IMG/VR virus record: IMGVR_UViG_3300046425_000059
Location: 1 to 27,100 of that record
Direction: 5' to 3' (one strand)
Length of the DNA: 27,100 bases
Origin: a virus
The notes beneath the pieces were generated by a model. It was not told the origin of the DNA, did no database searches, and was given only the letters and a program-made list of their open reading frames with translations. Shown here piece by piece: positions 1-9,000 of this stretch; position 1 is the stretch's first letter, and each line of letters opens with the position of its first letter. Position numbers and translations under genes: made by a program.

Positions 1-2590
1 AAGTGAGCATTAAACCACTCACACCATTAGTATCCTGACCGTAGGTAATATCAATTCCAGAGTAATTACCACTAGATACGCTTGAGTTATAATATGTAGT
101 TGCATTTACAGTAATAGTATTACTTGAAAATGAGAAAGTTTGGAATATGGCTCTGTAACTATAATCTTGCCGTCTATAACCAACTATTCCTAACTGATTA
201 ACTGGGTCCCAACCAACACATCCGTTATAACAACTAGTAGATAGTACTGTTATATCCCCACCCCAAGTATGTGAACCATCTGCTGCAACTGATATGTATT
301 TCATCATCAAGTATCCATTACTCTGGTTTCTCCAAACCATGATGAATTTTCCATCGCCAACGGAAGTTATATTCTGACCAGCGTATGATGAGACTGAAGA
401 AGCAGGACTTGCATTTAAAGTCCAACTTCCTGTTGTAAGAGTAGGTTCACTTACTGTTCCATTTGCATTAATAAGCACACCTTTTCCACTAGCTATTGCT
501 CCACTAGCTGTAGCTGTAATTGCACCACCAGAAGCAGGTAAGTTAGTTAAGTTTGCACCTGATATTGCAGGTAGTGTTCCTGTTAAATTTGCTGCTGGTA
601 AAGAAGTTAAATTTGCACCACTAGCAGCAGGCAATGTTGCAGGAAATCTTGCATCTGGAATTGTGCCAGCGTTTAAATTAGAAGCATTTACATTGATATT
701 TAAAGACTCAATATCGGACTTAGTTTGATCAGCAGTTGCAGCAGTTTCTATCCCATCAAGCTTTGTATGATCAGCATCTGTAAAGACGTTTGAATCTGTT
801 GCTGCTTCGACTGCTGTTCTTATCTCTGCATTAGTTTGATCTGCTGTAGCACCAGTTTCAATACCATCCAACTTAGTTCCATCAACCGATACATCTCTTC
901 CGTCAAAAGTTTGACCAGCAATAAAAGTTTGTGCCCCTGTAAAAGTGTTAGTACCTAACCCTGCTAAATTTCCTGTTGCTGTTACGCCACCCTGCCAAGC
1001 TGATCCGTTATAAACTCTTAATTCATTTGAAGTTGTATCAAAGTAAAGATCTCCTTCATCGTTATTACTTCCTGGGGCACTACTTGCAACACGGTATCTA
1101 TCTGCAAAATTATTAACTCCACTAAGATTTGTAGCGACAGTATTTACATTTGCTATTGATCCTCCGACGTTGGTGACATTTGTATTGTTACCAGCAACCG
1201 TAGTTACGTTGGCTGAAATACCAGCGACAGTAGTTACATTTGCAGCGATGCCAGCAACTGTAGTTATATTTCCTGAGATACCAGCAACCGTAGTTACTTC
1301 TGTTGCTTTAGGAGATAAACGATGGAATGTATAGGTGTGAAGTGTTGATGTTGTCTCGACAATTCCACCAAAACCAGCAGTTAAAACTGTTGATCCACAT
1401 CCTGTAATTGTTACTGTATTACCTGAACCTGCACCATTAGCAATAGTTACAGTTCCACCAGAAGGGGTATGAGAAGAAGCAAATTCCTTGATGCTGACTA
1501 AAGTTCCAGTTCCGTTATTTACATCAGGGTTTGCAGTGGGGAAGGATGTTTCATTTGCTATAGGAACAAAACCACCAACGTCATCAACTAGATCAATAAT
1601 CCTGTCATTGATAGCTGCTGTAGTTGCAATTGTTGTGTCGTTATCTGGGAAGGCATCACCATCTTTAATAGTCTCTCCGCTACTAATATTGAAATAACGA
1701 GCATCTGCTTCAGTTTCTGTAAAATACCTTCCGTCTAAAGCGCCTCCTGTTAATTCAGTTTCTGTAAAATATCTGTTATCTAATTGACCAGCGTTTAGTT
1801 CTGTTTCTGTGTAATACCTGTTGTCTAGTTGACCTGCATCTAACTCTGTTTCTGTGTAGTAGCGACCATCTAAAGTTCCTGTTGCTAAATCTCCTGCAAC
1901 GATTGTTCCATCTGTAATATTTGTAGTTGTAACAACGACGTTTGATAATTGCCCGCTACTAAAGACTTTTGTGTCTACATAGTTTTTTGTTGCTACATCT
2001 TGTGCTGCTGTTGGGTCTCCTACTCCTGTAACTTTATTTGTACCCATTGCCAAGGCACCTGTCATTGAGTCACCGGCTTTCGTGACTTGTAGTGCATCTT
2101 TTGTATCTACATAGTTCTTAGTTGCTGCATCCTGTGCTGCTGTTGGATCTGCAACTTTAGTCAGTCTTAAATTACCAGCACTAGATTCTCCCATTGAAGG
2201 AAGACCTGTATCTTCATCAACGCTGACTGTTTTACCTTGGTTATCTTTTAGCTCTTGGTCAATATATAAACTCTGTAATGCACTTGTATCTAAGTCATTA
2301 GCAGTAAGGGTTGAACCATCTGCATAATCGACAAGAGGTGAACCAAGTGATGAGTTTCTTCTTACTTCTACTCTTAAGTTTGCTGACGCTATACCTGTAT
2401 TAAGTCGTATAAGTTTAGGAGATACGTTAGTTATTACTTGGTACTGGGCTGATCCTGTCCCTTGAGTGATCTTGCTGTAATCAAGGTAAACCTCAATGTG
2501 CTCTTCCTTTATATAAGGGAAGGTGAACGTAAAGTCAGTAGTGTTCTGTGCTGAATTTGAATTGACTATGTACGATGCTGTGTAACTCAT
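1..2590 (-). CDS. Tail fibre protein (T7 gp17-like), C-terminal end cut by window edge
   Basis: I translated this reading frame directly. It starts at ATG 2590-2588 and stays open to position 1, giving at least 863 residues without a stop. The N-terminal ~130 residues (start MSYTASYIVNSNSAQNTTDF) look like the T7 tail-fibre N-terminal domain that attaches the fibre to the tail, and the gene follows the gp16-like gene as gene 17 does in T7. The middle is a chain of short repeats: four to five copies of a 15-residue RYYTETEL-type unit, six copies of a 10-residue VTTVAGIxxN-type unit, and two TKLDGIETxATADQT units. Such arrays are common in marine phage fibres and probably form the trimeric shaft. 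The last ~120 visible residues contain WR/YR-type strands (KFIMVWRNQSNGY, LGIVGYRRQDYSY) that resemble beta-propeller receptor-binding repeats; that role is inferred. A GGAAG lies 2 bases before the ATG, which is close for an SD sequence. Confidence 0.9.
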   Translation of the reverse strand, partial: MSYTASYIVNSNSAQNTTDFTFTFPYIKEEHIEVYLDYSKITQGTGSAQYQVITNVSPKLIRLNTGIASANLRVEVRRNSSLGSPLVDYADGSTLTANDLDTSALQSLYIDQELKDNQGKTVSVDEDTGLPSMGESSAGNLRLTKVADPTAAQDAATKNYVDTKDALQVTKAGDSMTGALAMGTNKVTGVGDPTAAQDVATKNYVDTKVFSSGQLSNVVVTTTNITDGTIVAGDLATGTLDGRYYTETELDAGQLDNRYYTETELNAGQLDNRYFTETELTGGALDGRYFTETEADARYFNISSGETIKDGDAFPDNDTTIATTAAINDRIIDLVDDVGGFVPIANETSFPTANPDVNNGTGTLVSIKEFASSHTPSGGTVTIANGAGSGNTVTITGCGSTVLTAGFGGIVETTSTLHTYTFHRLSPKATEVTTVAGISGNITTVAGIAANVTTVAGISANVTTVAGNNTNVTNVGGSIANVNTVATNLSGVNNFADRYRVASSAPGSNNDEGDLYFDTTSNELRVYNGSAWQGGVTATGNLAGLGTNTFTGAQTFIAGQTFDGRDVSVDGTKLDGIETGATADQTNAEIRTAVEAATDSNVFTDADHTKLDGIETAATADQTKSDIESLNINVNASNLNAGTIPDARFPATLPAASGANLTSLPAANLTGTLPAISGANLTNLPASGGAITATASGAIASGKGVLINANGTVSEPTLTTGSWTLNASPASSVSSYAGQNITSVGDGKFIMVWRNQSNGYLMMKYISVAADGSHTWGGDITVLSTSCYNGCVGWDPVNQLGIVGYRRQDYSYRAIFQTFSFSSNTITVNATTYYNSSVSSGNYSGIDITYGQDTNGVSGLMLT
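722..877 (-). repeat. Two 45-base tail-fibre repeats (TKLDGIETxATADQT)
   Basis: Two in-frame 15-codon units at 833-877 and 722-766 encode TKLDGIETGATADQT and TKLDGIETAATADQT, 66 bases apart. The DNA copies differ at many third positions while the protein is nearly identical, so the repeats are old or kept by protein-level selection. This motif recurs in marine phage fibres. Confidence 0.85.
1118..1297 (-). repeat. Six tandem 30-base tail-fibre repeats (VTTVAGIxxN)
   Basis: Six consecutive 10-codon units (1297-1268, 1267-1238, 1237-1208, 1207-1178, 1177-1148, 1147-1118) encode VTTVAGISGN, ITTVAGIAAN, VTTVAGISAN, VTTVAGNNTN, VTNVGGSIAN and VNTVATNLSG. They degrade progressively towards the C terminus. 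The regular spacing of V, T and G fits a beta-structured fibre shaft. Confidence 0.88.
1691..1864 (-). repeat. Tandem 45-base tail-fibre repeats (RYYTETEL unit)
   Basis: Units start at 1864, 1819, 1774 and 1729, with a partial fifth at 1699. They encode RYYTETELDAGQLDN, RYYTETELNAGQLDN, RYFTETELTGGALDG and the shorter RYFTETEADA, followed by RYF. The 15-residue period with conserved R-Y-[YF]-T-E-T-E suggests a trimeric coiled or beta-helical shaft segment. Copy number could change by recombination without breaking the frame. Confidence 0.88.
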
Positions 2591-2606
2591 GGCTTCCGTT
2601 TACTGG

Positions 2607-5600
2607 TCATTGTACTGATTGTATATATTCTGTCGCACTAACCCTCTTTTTGGAACCTGCTTTTATATCTCCTGGTGGAGTTTGCTTTGATCCGAACTTA
2701 ACAGCAAAGTCTCTATCTAGCTCTTTTAGTACCTGAGTTGCTCTTGTTGGTAGTACTTCTAGTACATAAGGATTGTTAGGATCATTAATAAATAGCCATT
2801 TAGCATTCTTTCTAAACTTGCTAAATACAGGCCGTAGCATTTCTGCTCTTGCTGATCTTGTCAATTCATCACCTTCTGCCTCTCTGGGTTGGTTTTGATA
2901 TTTTTTAGAGTTCATTATCTTAAACAATTCCTGAGATAAAGTCATTTTGGATAATGGATCAGGAGATTGGGAAAGATATTTAAGGTATTGATCGTATCCT
3001 TCTGTTGTTAGTTTTGTTCCTGCTTGTATGTCTTCTGGGCTAGGTGGTGCATATCTTGTTCCAAATCCTCTTAATCTCATCAATTCATTCATTACATAAT
3101 CCTGTTGTGCAGTTATTTCGTGACCTGTTCTGCCTGTTACTTTTGGTAATGCTCCTACAAATGGTATAGCAGAATAAGCTATTGGTGCATGTGTAAGAGT
3201 GAAAGCTGATGTTAATCTGTGTAGCCAAGGTTCATCGTCTAAAGGTAAAGAATCATCATGCAAGAAGCCAGCGTTATAAAGAGGTTGTCCTGTTACCCAA
3301 TTACGTCTAACAGGTAATGTCTCTGACCAGAAAGGAGTATTCCTTTTGACTTCGTTTATAAAACTTTCAAACAACATAAGTTTAAAAGTTGTTCTATAAG
3401 GGTATTTCCCTCCAATAGTTTCACCATCACCTCCCCATTCCCAGACCATTCCTTCTTTCCCTCTTCCAATCTCTTCATCAATTACTTGTCCACTGACATT
3501 GCTAGGTGTCCGTTTGTATGGATCAATCGCTTGGGTTAATGCTCTAACTCTTGAACTATGAGGGAAAGAACTAACAATCATTTTATTAAGCCATCTTTGT
3601 GTCCTTGATGTTTCTCCTGGTCTTTTAGGTCTTCCAAAACCTGCTCCAGTTTGACCCCATGCAGAACCTGTCATTGGAGTTACGACACCATCTAAGAAAT
3701 CTAAAATACCTTGGTAATAAGTTGCATGAAGATTCCCTTTCATAACTTCCCCTGCGACATTAAAGATTAAAAGTGCTGATGCGTTCTGTCTTTCCTGATG
3801 TGTCATTGATACGCTTAATTCTCTATAATCAGCTATCGTTCTTATAAGTGTTGCAACTGGTTCATAAGCTCTGTATGACTCAAATTCTGACCATCTCTGA
3901 ACACCATCTTCACCTGTAAATTTATATCTAATTGACATTGGCCTTAGTCCTCTTGCTTCCCATAAGCTTTTGCTTTCGTTATTTAATGGGCCAGCACCTG
4001 TGATCTGTACATCTTCATTGTCTAGTATCTGCATCATCACAGTAATTGCTGTTGCACCTGTTGCTAGTTCTGCTTTCCAGTGATTAGAAAAGAAAGCAGA
4101 TTCATCAAAAGCATCTCTATAAAAAGTATCGACAGTAAGATTTAATCCAGGGATTGTTCTTGCTGCTTGCTTCATTATTTCTGCTGGTGATCTAACGAAA
4201 GGTTGAATGTGAGTAGCAATCCAACCCCATTTTTCGTTTTGAAGTCGTGCCCATATAGAAGGTAAATATGACCATACACCTGTTAAAGCAGGTGTTTTCT
4301 CTCCTGCGAGAGGAATACTTTTGTCGCCTCCTCTTAGGAATGACAATTTATTATTTAAGAAACCTTTTGCTCCTTTTACATCCGCAGTACCTTTTACATA
4401 TTCCAATGCAAACTTGTTAATTGCATCGAAATCATTAGGGTCTATTCCTGATTCTCTTGCTAGTTCTTGTCCAAAGGAGAATGATCTGTTCTCCATTCTT
4501 GCTCTTATATCATCTGTAAATGTAAGCATCCGACCAAACTTCAATGCAGTTGGGTGAGAGTTAATTGCACCTGTAATAGTTTTTCCATTAACTATTGCAT
4601 CGTGGGTGAAGTAATCAACTTTTGCTTTAGCCCATTCTGCTGCAAAGCTCCACTGTTCCTTACCTGTTAATCCTTCTTTAGCTGCCTGTATATATCCTTC
4701 TTCTATTCCTATTGCATACAACATACTATTTCCTGCTAATGCCTTCTGGAATGTTTCAATAGCGGCTTGTGCTCTAACATCGAAAGTTGCAAATTTCCAA
4801 TAGGCATCTGCTACTTTGATCGCTGCTGGATTATCAGTCATTGCTCTCATCGCCTCTGCTTCATTAAGATTGAAAGCACCTCGTTTATTAGGTAGTTTGA
4901 TAGGTTGACCACCTTCTGCTTGTCTCACTGCTGCTGCGACAGTTTGATTGGTATGAGTATCAAATGAACCTGGGTGTCTAAAAGCATCGAAATAAGTTTG
5001 TCCATCTCTAAATGCTTTTGCTGCTAGTTTTAATGCTCCCCAATGTTCTAAGAATATTTGTTTATACCAGATACCAGTCATAGGTAACTTCTGTAAACCT
5101 CCATCTATATCTACAGGCAATAAGTTTGATCCCTTCTGAACTAGAACGGATTGGTTGAATAAATCTAAGGCTGGTTCTGTTAATAATCTTGCGTAGGGAA
5201 TAGATGACTGAACTGCATACGTTCCACCTGCACTAAGGATTCCACTTACTTTATGAGTGGCGGTACTTCTTCCAAAGAGTTCAACTTTCTGCATGATTTT
5301 ACTTTTAGACTTAAGAGTTCCACCACCTATTTCATCTTGCTTTGAAGGGTCAACGTCTAATCCATCTTCATAATGTGGCCCTTTGATTTGCTTATCAATG
5401 TGACCAATACCTTCACCACTTCTATAAGCAGAATCTGAAATACTATTTGCTATTTGATTTACTTGAGATTTAGCACCTGGCCCCCATTTTCCTGTCGCCA
5501 TTGCTTCTCTTACCTCTTCTCCAAAAAGTGATCCAAAGTTAATATCATTTGTCTTGCCACGTTCAATAATATTCTGTTCTATGTTTTCTTTGTAAACAGG

Positions 5601-8600
5601 TAACTTCTCTCCTTTTTGAATAAGATTAATGTCATCAATTTCAGAACCAAATTTAACTTGTAAAGCTCTAAAATTTTGAGCTAACATTCTTGTTATCTTT
5701 TGATATTCTCTGAAATAATGAAGAGCTTCAACTGTTGATACTTCTAATTCTTTAACAGCTTTATTCCAATTTATTGTTCCATTATTCATTGCGTTCATTA
5801 CGTTTGCTGCTTTAGTTCCTGCTATTTTTCCTAATCTATTAACTGCTATTCTTAACTCCATAACACTTCTTACATACTTCGGATTATTGGCAGCAATATA
5901 TCGGAAGACCTTGGTTGCATTATCAACTTGATCTAGGCTTAAACCAAACATATCTAGATCACGCAATACTTCTGACCTCATTTGGTCTAGATTTATAGAA
6001 GGCATATCTGTTGCACTTTGTCTATCTAAAAGATCGGAAGCAGCTTTTAAATATAATTCAAGATTTTGATCTCTTTGCATATAAAGTGTTTTATTTTTTC
6101 CAGCACTTTGAATATTAATAACATCTTGCATTGCATAACCATAAGCCTCTTCTAGATCTAACTCACCCCTTTGTACTTTCTCTAAATTCTCTCTGAAATT
6201 ATCAAGCATTTGCTCTGTAATTTTATAATTAGTACCAGTCTCCCCAGGTCTATTAGGATCTCCATCTACTTCTCTGTCTTTCCTGAAATCAGGTAGGTCA
6301 GCCATGAAATCATCTGGACTTTGTGGTGCATCTTTTCCGATAGAATCAAATTCTAATTTTTTATTTCTATATATTTTTGAATATCTCTGATTAATAAAGT
6401 TATTAAATATTTTTTGAGTAGCATTAAGTCCTAATTCTGCTCTGATATTATTAAGTATTTGATTAAAGAAATTCCGTACTGTTTCAGCAATAGCCTGTAA
6501 ACTACCTCTTGGTGGAACTGGCATCTTGTCGTATGCCATCCATAGATCTAACATTGTTTCTGTAAAGTATTCGTCAATATTTGCATATCTATAATTTGCT
6601 TCTGTGTACTCTCCTCTCTTAAATGCTTCTAATTCTGGTTTTGGTATCTTGTTTAAATATTTTGTTCTCTCCCAATTAAATTCACTCGTTAATTGTTTTA
6701 GTTCTGCTTTTGGTATGAAACGAGAAAGTGTATGCCAGAGTTCGTGAATTGCAGTTCTTTTAAGCTCATTATTTTTAATAGCTTCTTTCTGGATGAGTAC
6801 AACTTTTCTAAGGAAATCGTATCTACCTTTCTTAGGTAAATTAGCTAACACCTGTGGTGCTATGTCTTGAAACATTTCTCTTCCAAGCTTATCCATAAAC
6901 CCAAGAGTTTGTTCTATTTCACGCTTATTACCACCCTGTTTTGAAAGAGTCTCATCCCAAGCACCATAACCTCTACGACTTAAATCACTTACATCATCAA
7001 ACCATCCTGCCTCGTAAGGATTCCATGTAAGGAACTTTCCAGTTTTGGGGTCTTGGTAACGAGCGTCAGGTCTTTTCTTTGAACTTGTACTTTCAATCTT
7101 AGTTTGAAATTCTTCAGGATTTAATTTAGTTTCGACAGGAGCATCGACCTTCTTTTGATTAGCTCTTATTTCTGCTTGATTAGCTTTAATAAGTTTGTTG
7201 ATTTTATCTATAGTAGGTTTTGCTTCTCGCTGCCACTTCATATATTTCTTATAAGCAGGAGTCTGTGTTTTCTTTAGTTCTCCTGGTGCTTGATAATAAC
7301 TTTTACCTTTGCCTGGTTTAGCTGGTGCTGGCCCTAGTGCTTCTAATTCTGCTGTTAGTTGAGCAATAGCATCTCGATATTCTTTACTTGCGTATTGTTG
7401 AGGAACAGTTTGTTGAGGAGTAGTTGGTGTTTTTGTTCCTGGTGTTGGTGGTATCTCTGTTGCTGCTGGAGGTGTAGGTACTACGTTCTGAGTCGGTGGC
7501 CCTTCTGGTATTTGTTTAGTAGAAGGTACTGTTGGTTGATCTCCCAACATTTGAGTGACTTGTCTATTGGTTGCAAGTTTCCCTGCTTCCATTTTCTTTC
7601 TCCATCCTTGTACTCCTATTAACAGTTCTCTTTCAGGTCTTTGATCTGGAGGTAAAAGTAGATTGTTTACATCTCTAAGTGCTTTTTGTACACCTTCTTC
7701 TGTCGCAACTCTTGCAACATTTAATAAATTAACTAGATCACCGACAGTATCTAAAGGTTGTCTTGGCTTACCTCCTCTATCTGGAGCGACAAACTTATTC
7801 ATTGCTTCTTCTAATCTATGAATAGCAATGAAAGCCTGATCTTCAAAGGCAGCAGTTCTGAGGAACAAAGAAAGAGGTTGATTCTTATCTGCCTGTTCTA
7901 ATGCTTTAGGTAGTGGTAGTTCAGGTGCTTGGTAGCTCTGTCCTTCTAAATATTTAAGGAGAGGATTCTTTTCTAAAAGCTCTGCTTGCTTTTCTATTTT
8001 CGTTTGTATTGCTTTAACTTCTGGACTCTCTGCACCGAAAGTTCTTGTTGCTTCTGCTAACTGTTCAGTATATCCAGTTGCTTTTGTTACTCCTGCTAAC
8101 AGGTCAGGAAAGAATTTTGAAAGAGATGCTTCTGCTCCTTTTAATAATCCACCAAATGCCCAATCAACACCCCATCCTTCTGCTAATTGTTTAAATCTAC
8201 GCTCTGTCTCTGTGTCATCAGGATCAAAAATTAATTCTTTAGCAACAGGAAAACCTTTTAACCAACCACCTATTTCACTATTCGCAGCCATAGTAATTAA
8301 ATTACCTTCCCAAGGATCAAAGCCAGCGAAATCAATGGCAAGACCTTTTGGTTCTACTGTTGATCTAACAGTTTGAGCAGCAACGAATCCACCACCACGG
8401 GCTAATGTTTTACCAGCGATGGGTGTTAGACCTTTAGTAACTGCCTGTGAAACAGCTTTATCTGCTTGTGCAACTTTTGAGAAACCTTTGCTTGCTTTGA
8501 CAAGTGCTGGTACTTTTGAAGTTTTTAATGCCCAGTTAGCACCCTTTAAAACTTTAGAAAGAGCAATCCATTCAAGTGCAAATTGACCGACACCTGTACC

Positions 8601-8999
8601 AAAATCTTCTACACCACTTAACCAAGCTTCTTGATTATTTGCCTTTACAGGTTTCCAATTTCCGAATACAGGTTTGTCTGGTTCCTCTTGAGTAGTTGAT
8701 GTACCTGGTTCTAGTAATCCTGTTGCTTCTCCTAAGTATCTAGCAGAGTCGCTGGTTTCCTGTATTGCTCCTGCCATCATGTTGACAGGCATCCTTAGTG
8801 CTGTCTTCCCTGTACCGACAAAAAAGTTATCATCTTTGTCGGCTCTTAATGCACCTGCTGCTCCTTTTAATTGTTCTTGTGCGTCACCGTGAAGAGTAGG
8901 GAGGATAGCAGCGTTGCTACCCCTTTCTCTCATTTGATCTTCATCTAAATATTCATAGCCAGTAGAACCATCTTCTCTAGTTACAAATGTAAGTCCCAT
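2607..8999 (-). CDS. Very large internal virion protein (gp16-like) with metallopeptidase-like segment
   Basis: This 2130-residue protein occupies the position of T7 gp16 (1318 residues), between the gp15-like gene and the tail fibre. T7 gp16 is ejected with the DNA and helps form the trans-envelope channel. I see no transglycosylase motif near its N terminus, unlike T7. Residues ~490-536 form a proline/threonine-rich linker. Residues 752-756 read HELWH in the context RTAIHELWHTL, with NIDEYFTE at 807-814: the pattern of a gluzincin-type zinc metallopeptidase (two His, a Glu, and a distal Glu at 810 or 814). The C-terminal half includes HIQPFVRSPAEI, reminiscent of segments in large polyvalent phage proteins. 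The start ATG is 1 base after the gp15-like stop, and the only SD-like AGG is about 12 bases upstream. Assignment to gp16 rests mainly on position and size; the peptidase activity is an inference. Confidence 0.82.
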   Translation of the reverse strand: MGLTFVTREDGSTGYEYLDEDQMRERGSNAAILPTLHGDAQEQLKGAAGALRADKDDNFFVGTGKTALRMPVNMMAGAIQETSDSARYLGEATGLLEPGTSTTQEEPDKPVFGNWKPVKANNQEAWLSGVEDFGTGVGQFALEWIALSKVLKGANWALKTSKVPALVKASKGFSKVAQADKAVSQAVTKGLTPIAGKTLARGGGFVAAQTVRSTVEPKGLAIDFAGFDPWEGNLITMAANSEIGGWLKGFPVAKELIFDPDDTETERRFKQLAEGWGVDWAFGGLLKGAEASLSKFFPDLLAGVTKATGYTEQLAEATRTFGAESPEVKAIQTKIEKQAELLEKNPLLKYLEGQSYQAPELPLPKALEQADKNQPLSLFLRTAAFEDQAFIAIHRLEEAMNKFVAPDRGGKPRQPLDTVGDLVNLLNVARVATEEGVQKALRDVNNLLLPPDQRPERELLIGVQGWRKKMEAGKLATNRQVTQMLGDQPTVPSTKQIPEGPPTQNVVPTPPAATEIPPTPGTKTPTTPQQTVPQQYASKEYRDAIAQLTAELEALGPAPAKPGKGKSYYQAPGELKKTQTPAYKKYMKWQREAKPTIDKINKLIKANQAEIRANQKKVDAPVETKLNPEEFQTKIESTSSKKRPDARYQDPKTGKFLTWNPYEAGWFDDVSDLSRRGYGAWDETLSKQGGNKREIEQTLGFMDKLGREMFQDIAPQVLANLPKKGRYDFLRKVVLIQKEAIKNNELKRTAIHELWHTLSRFIPKAELKQLTSEFNWERTKYLNKIPKPELEAFKRGEYTEANYRYANIDEYFTETMLDLWMAYDKMPVPPRGSLQAIAETVRNFFNQILNNIRAELGLNATQKIFNNFINQRYSKIYRNKKLEFDSIGKDAPQSPDDFMADLPDFRKDREVDGDPNRPGETGTNYKITEQMLDNFRENLEKVQRGELDLEEAYGYAMQDVINIQSAGKNKTLYMQRDQNLELYLKAASDLLDRQSATDMPSINLDQMRSEVLRDLDMFGLSLDQVDNATKVFRYIAANNPKYVRSVMELRIAVNRLGKIAGTKAANVMNAMNNGTINWNKAVKELEVSTVEALHYFREYQKITRMLAQNFRALQVKFGSEIDDINLIQKGEKLPVYKENIEQNIIERGKTNDINFGSLFGEEVREAMATGKWGPGAKSQVNQIANSISDSAYRSGEGIGHIDKQIKGPHYEDGLDVDPSKQDEIGGGTLKSKSKIMQKVELFGRSTATHKVSGILSAGGTYAVQSSIPYARLLTEPALDLFNQSVLVQKGSNLLPVDIDGGLQKLPMTGIWYKQIFLEHWGALKLAAKAFRDGQTYFDAFRHPGSFDTHTNQTVAAAVRQAEGGQPIKLPNKRGAFNLNEAEAMRAMTDNPAAIKVADAYWKFATFDVRAQAAIETFQKALAGNSMLYAIGIEEGYIQAAKEGLTGKEQWSFAAEWAKAKVDYFTHDAIVNGKTITGAINSHPTALKFGRMLTFTDDIRARMENRSFSFGQELARESGIDPNDFDAINKFALEYVKGTADVKGAKGFLNNKLSFLRGGDKSIPLAGEKTPALTGVWSYLPSIWARLQNEKWGWIATHIQPFVRSPAEIMKQAARTIPGLNLTVDTFYRDAFDESAFFSNHWKAELATGATAITVMMQILDNEDVQITGAGPLNNESKSLWEARGLRPMSIRYKFTGEDGVQRWSEFESYRAYEPVATLIRTIADYRELSVSMTHQERQNASALLIFNVAGEVMKGNLHATYYQGILDFLDGVVTPMTGSAWGQTGAGFGRPKRPGETSRTQRWLNKMIVSSFPHSSRVRALTQAIDPYKRTPSNVSGQVIDEEIGRGKEGMVWEWGGDGETIGGKYPYRTTFKLMLFESFINEVKRNTPFWSETLPVRRNWVTGQPLYNAGFLHDDSLPLDDEPWLHRLTSAFTLTHAPIAYSAIPFVGALPKVTGRTGHEITAQQDYVMNELMRLRGFGTRYAPPSPEDIQAGTKLTTEGYDQYLKYLSQSPDPLSKMTLSQELFKIMNSKKYQNQPREAEGDELTRSARAEMLRPVFSKFRKNAKWLFINDPNNPYVLEVLPTRATQVLKELDRDFAVKFGSKQTPPGDIKAGSKKRVSATEYIQSVQ

Positions 9000-9000
9000 T

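Noticed and set aside
1118-1864. Tandem repeats as a CRISPR array
   Set aside because: The repeats are in frame within one coding region, have no spacers, and diverge mainly at silent positions.
8790-8850. GTGKTALRMP near the N terminus of the gp16-like protein as a Walker A ATP-binding motif
   Set aside because: The glycine at the start of GxxxxGK(S/T) is missing and no Walker B follows; the likeness is by chance.
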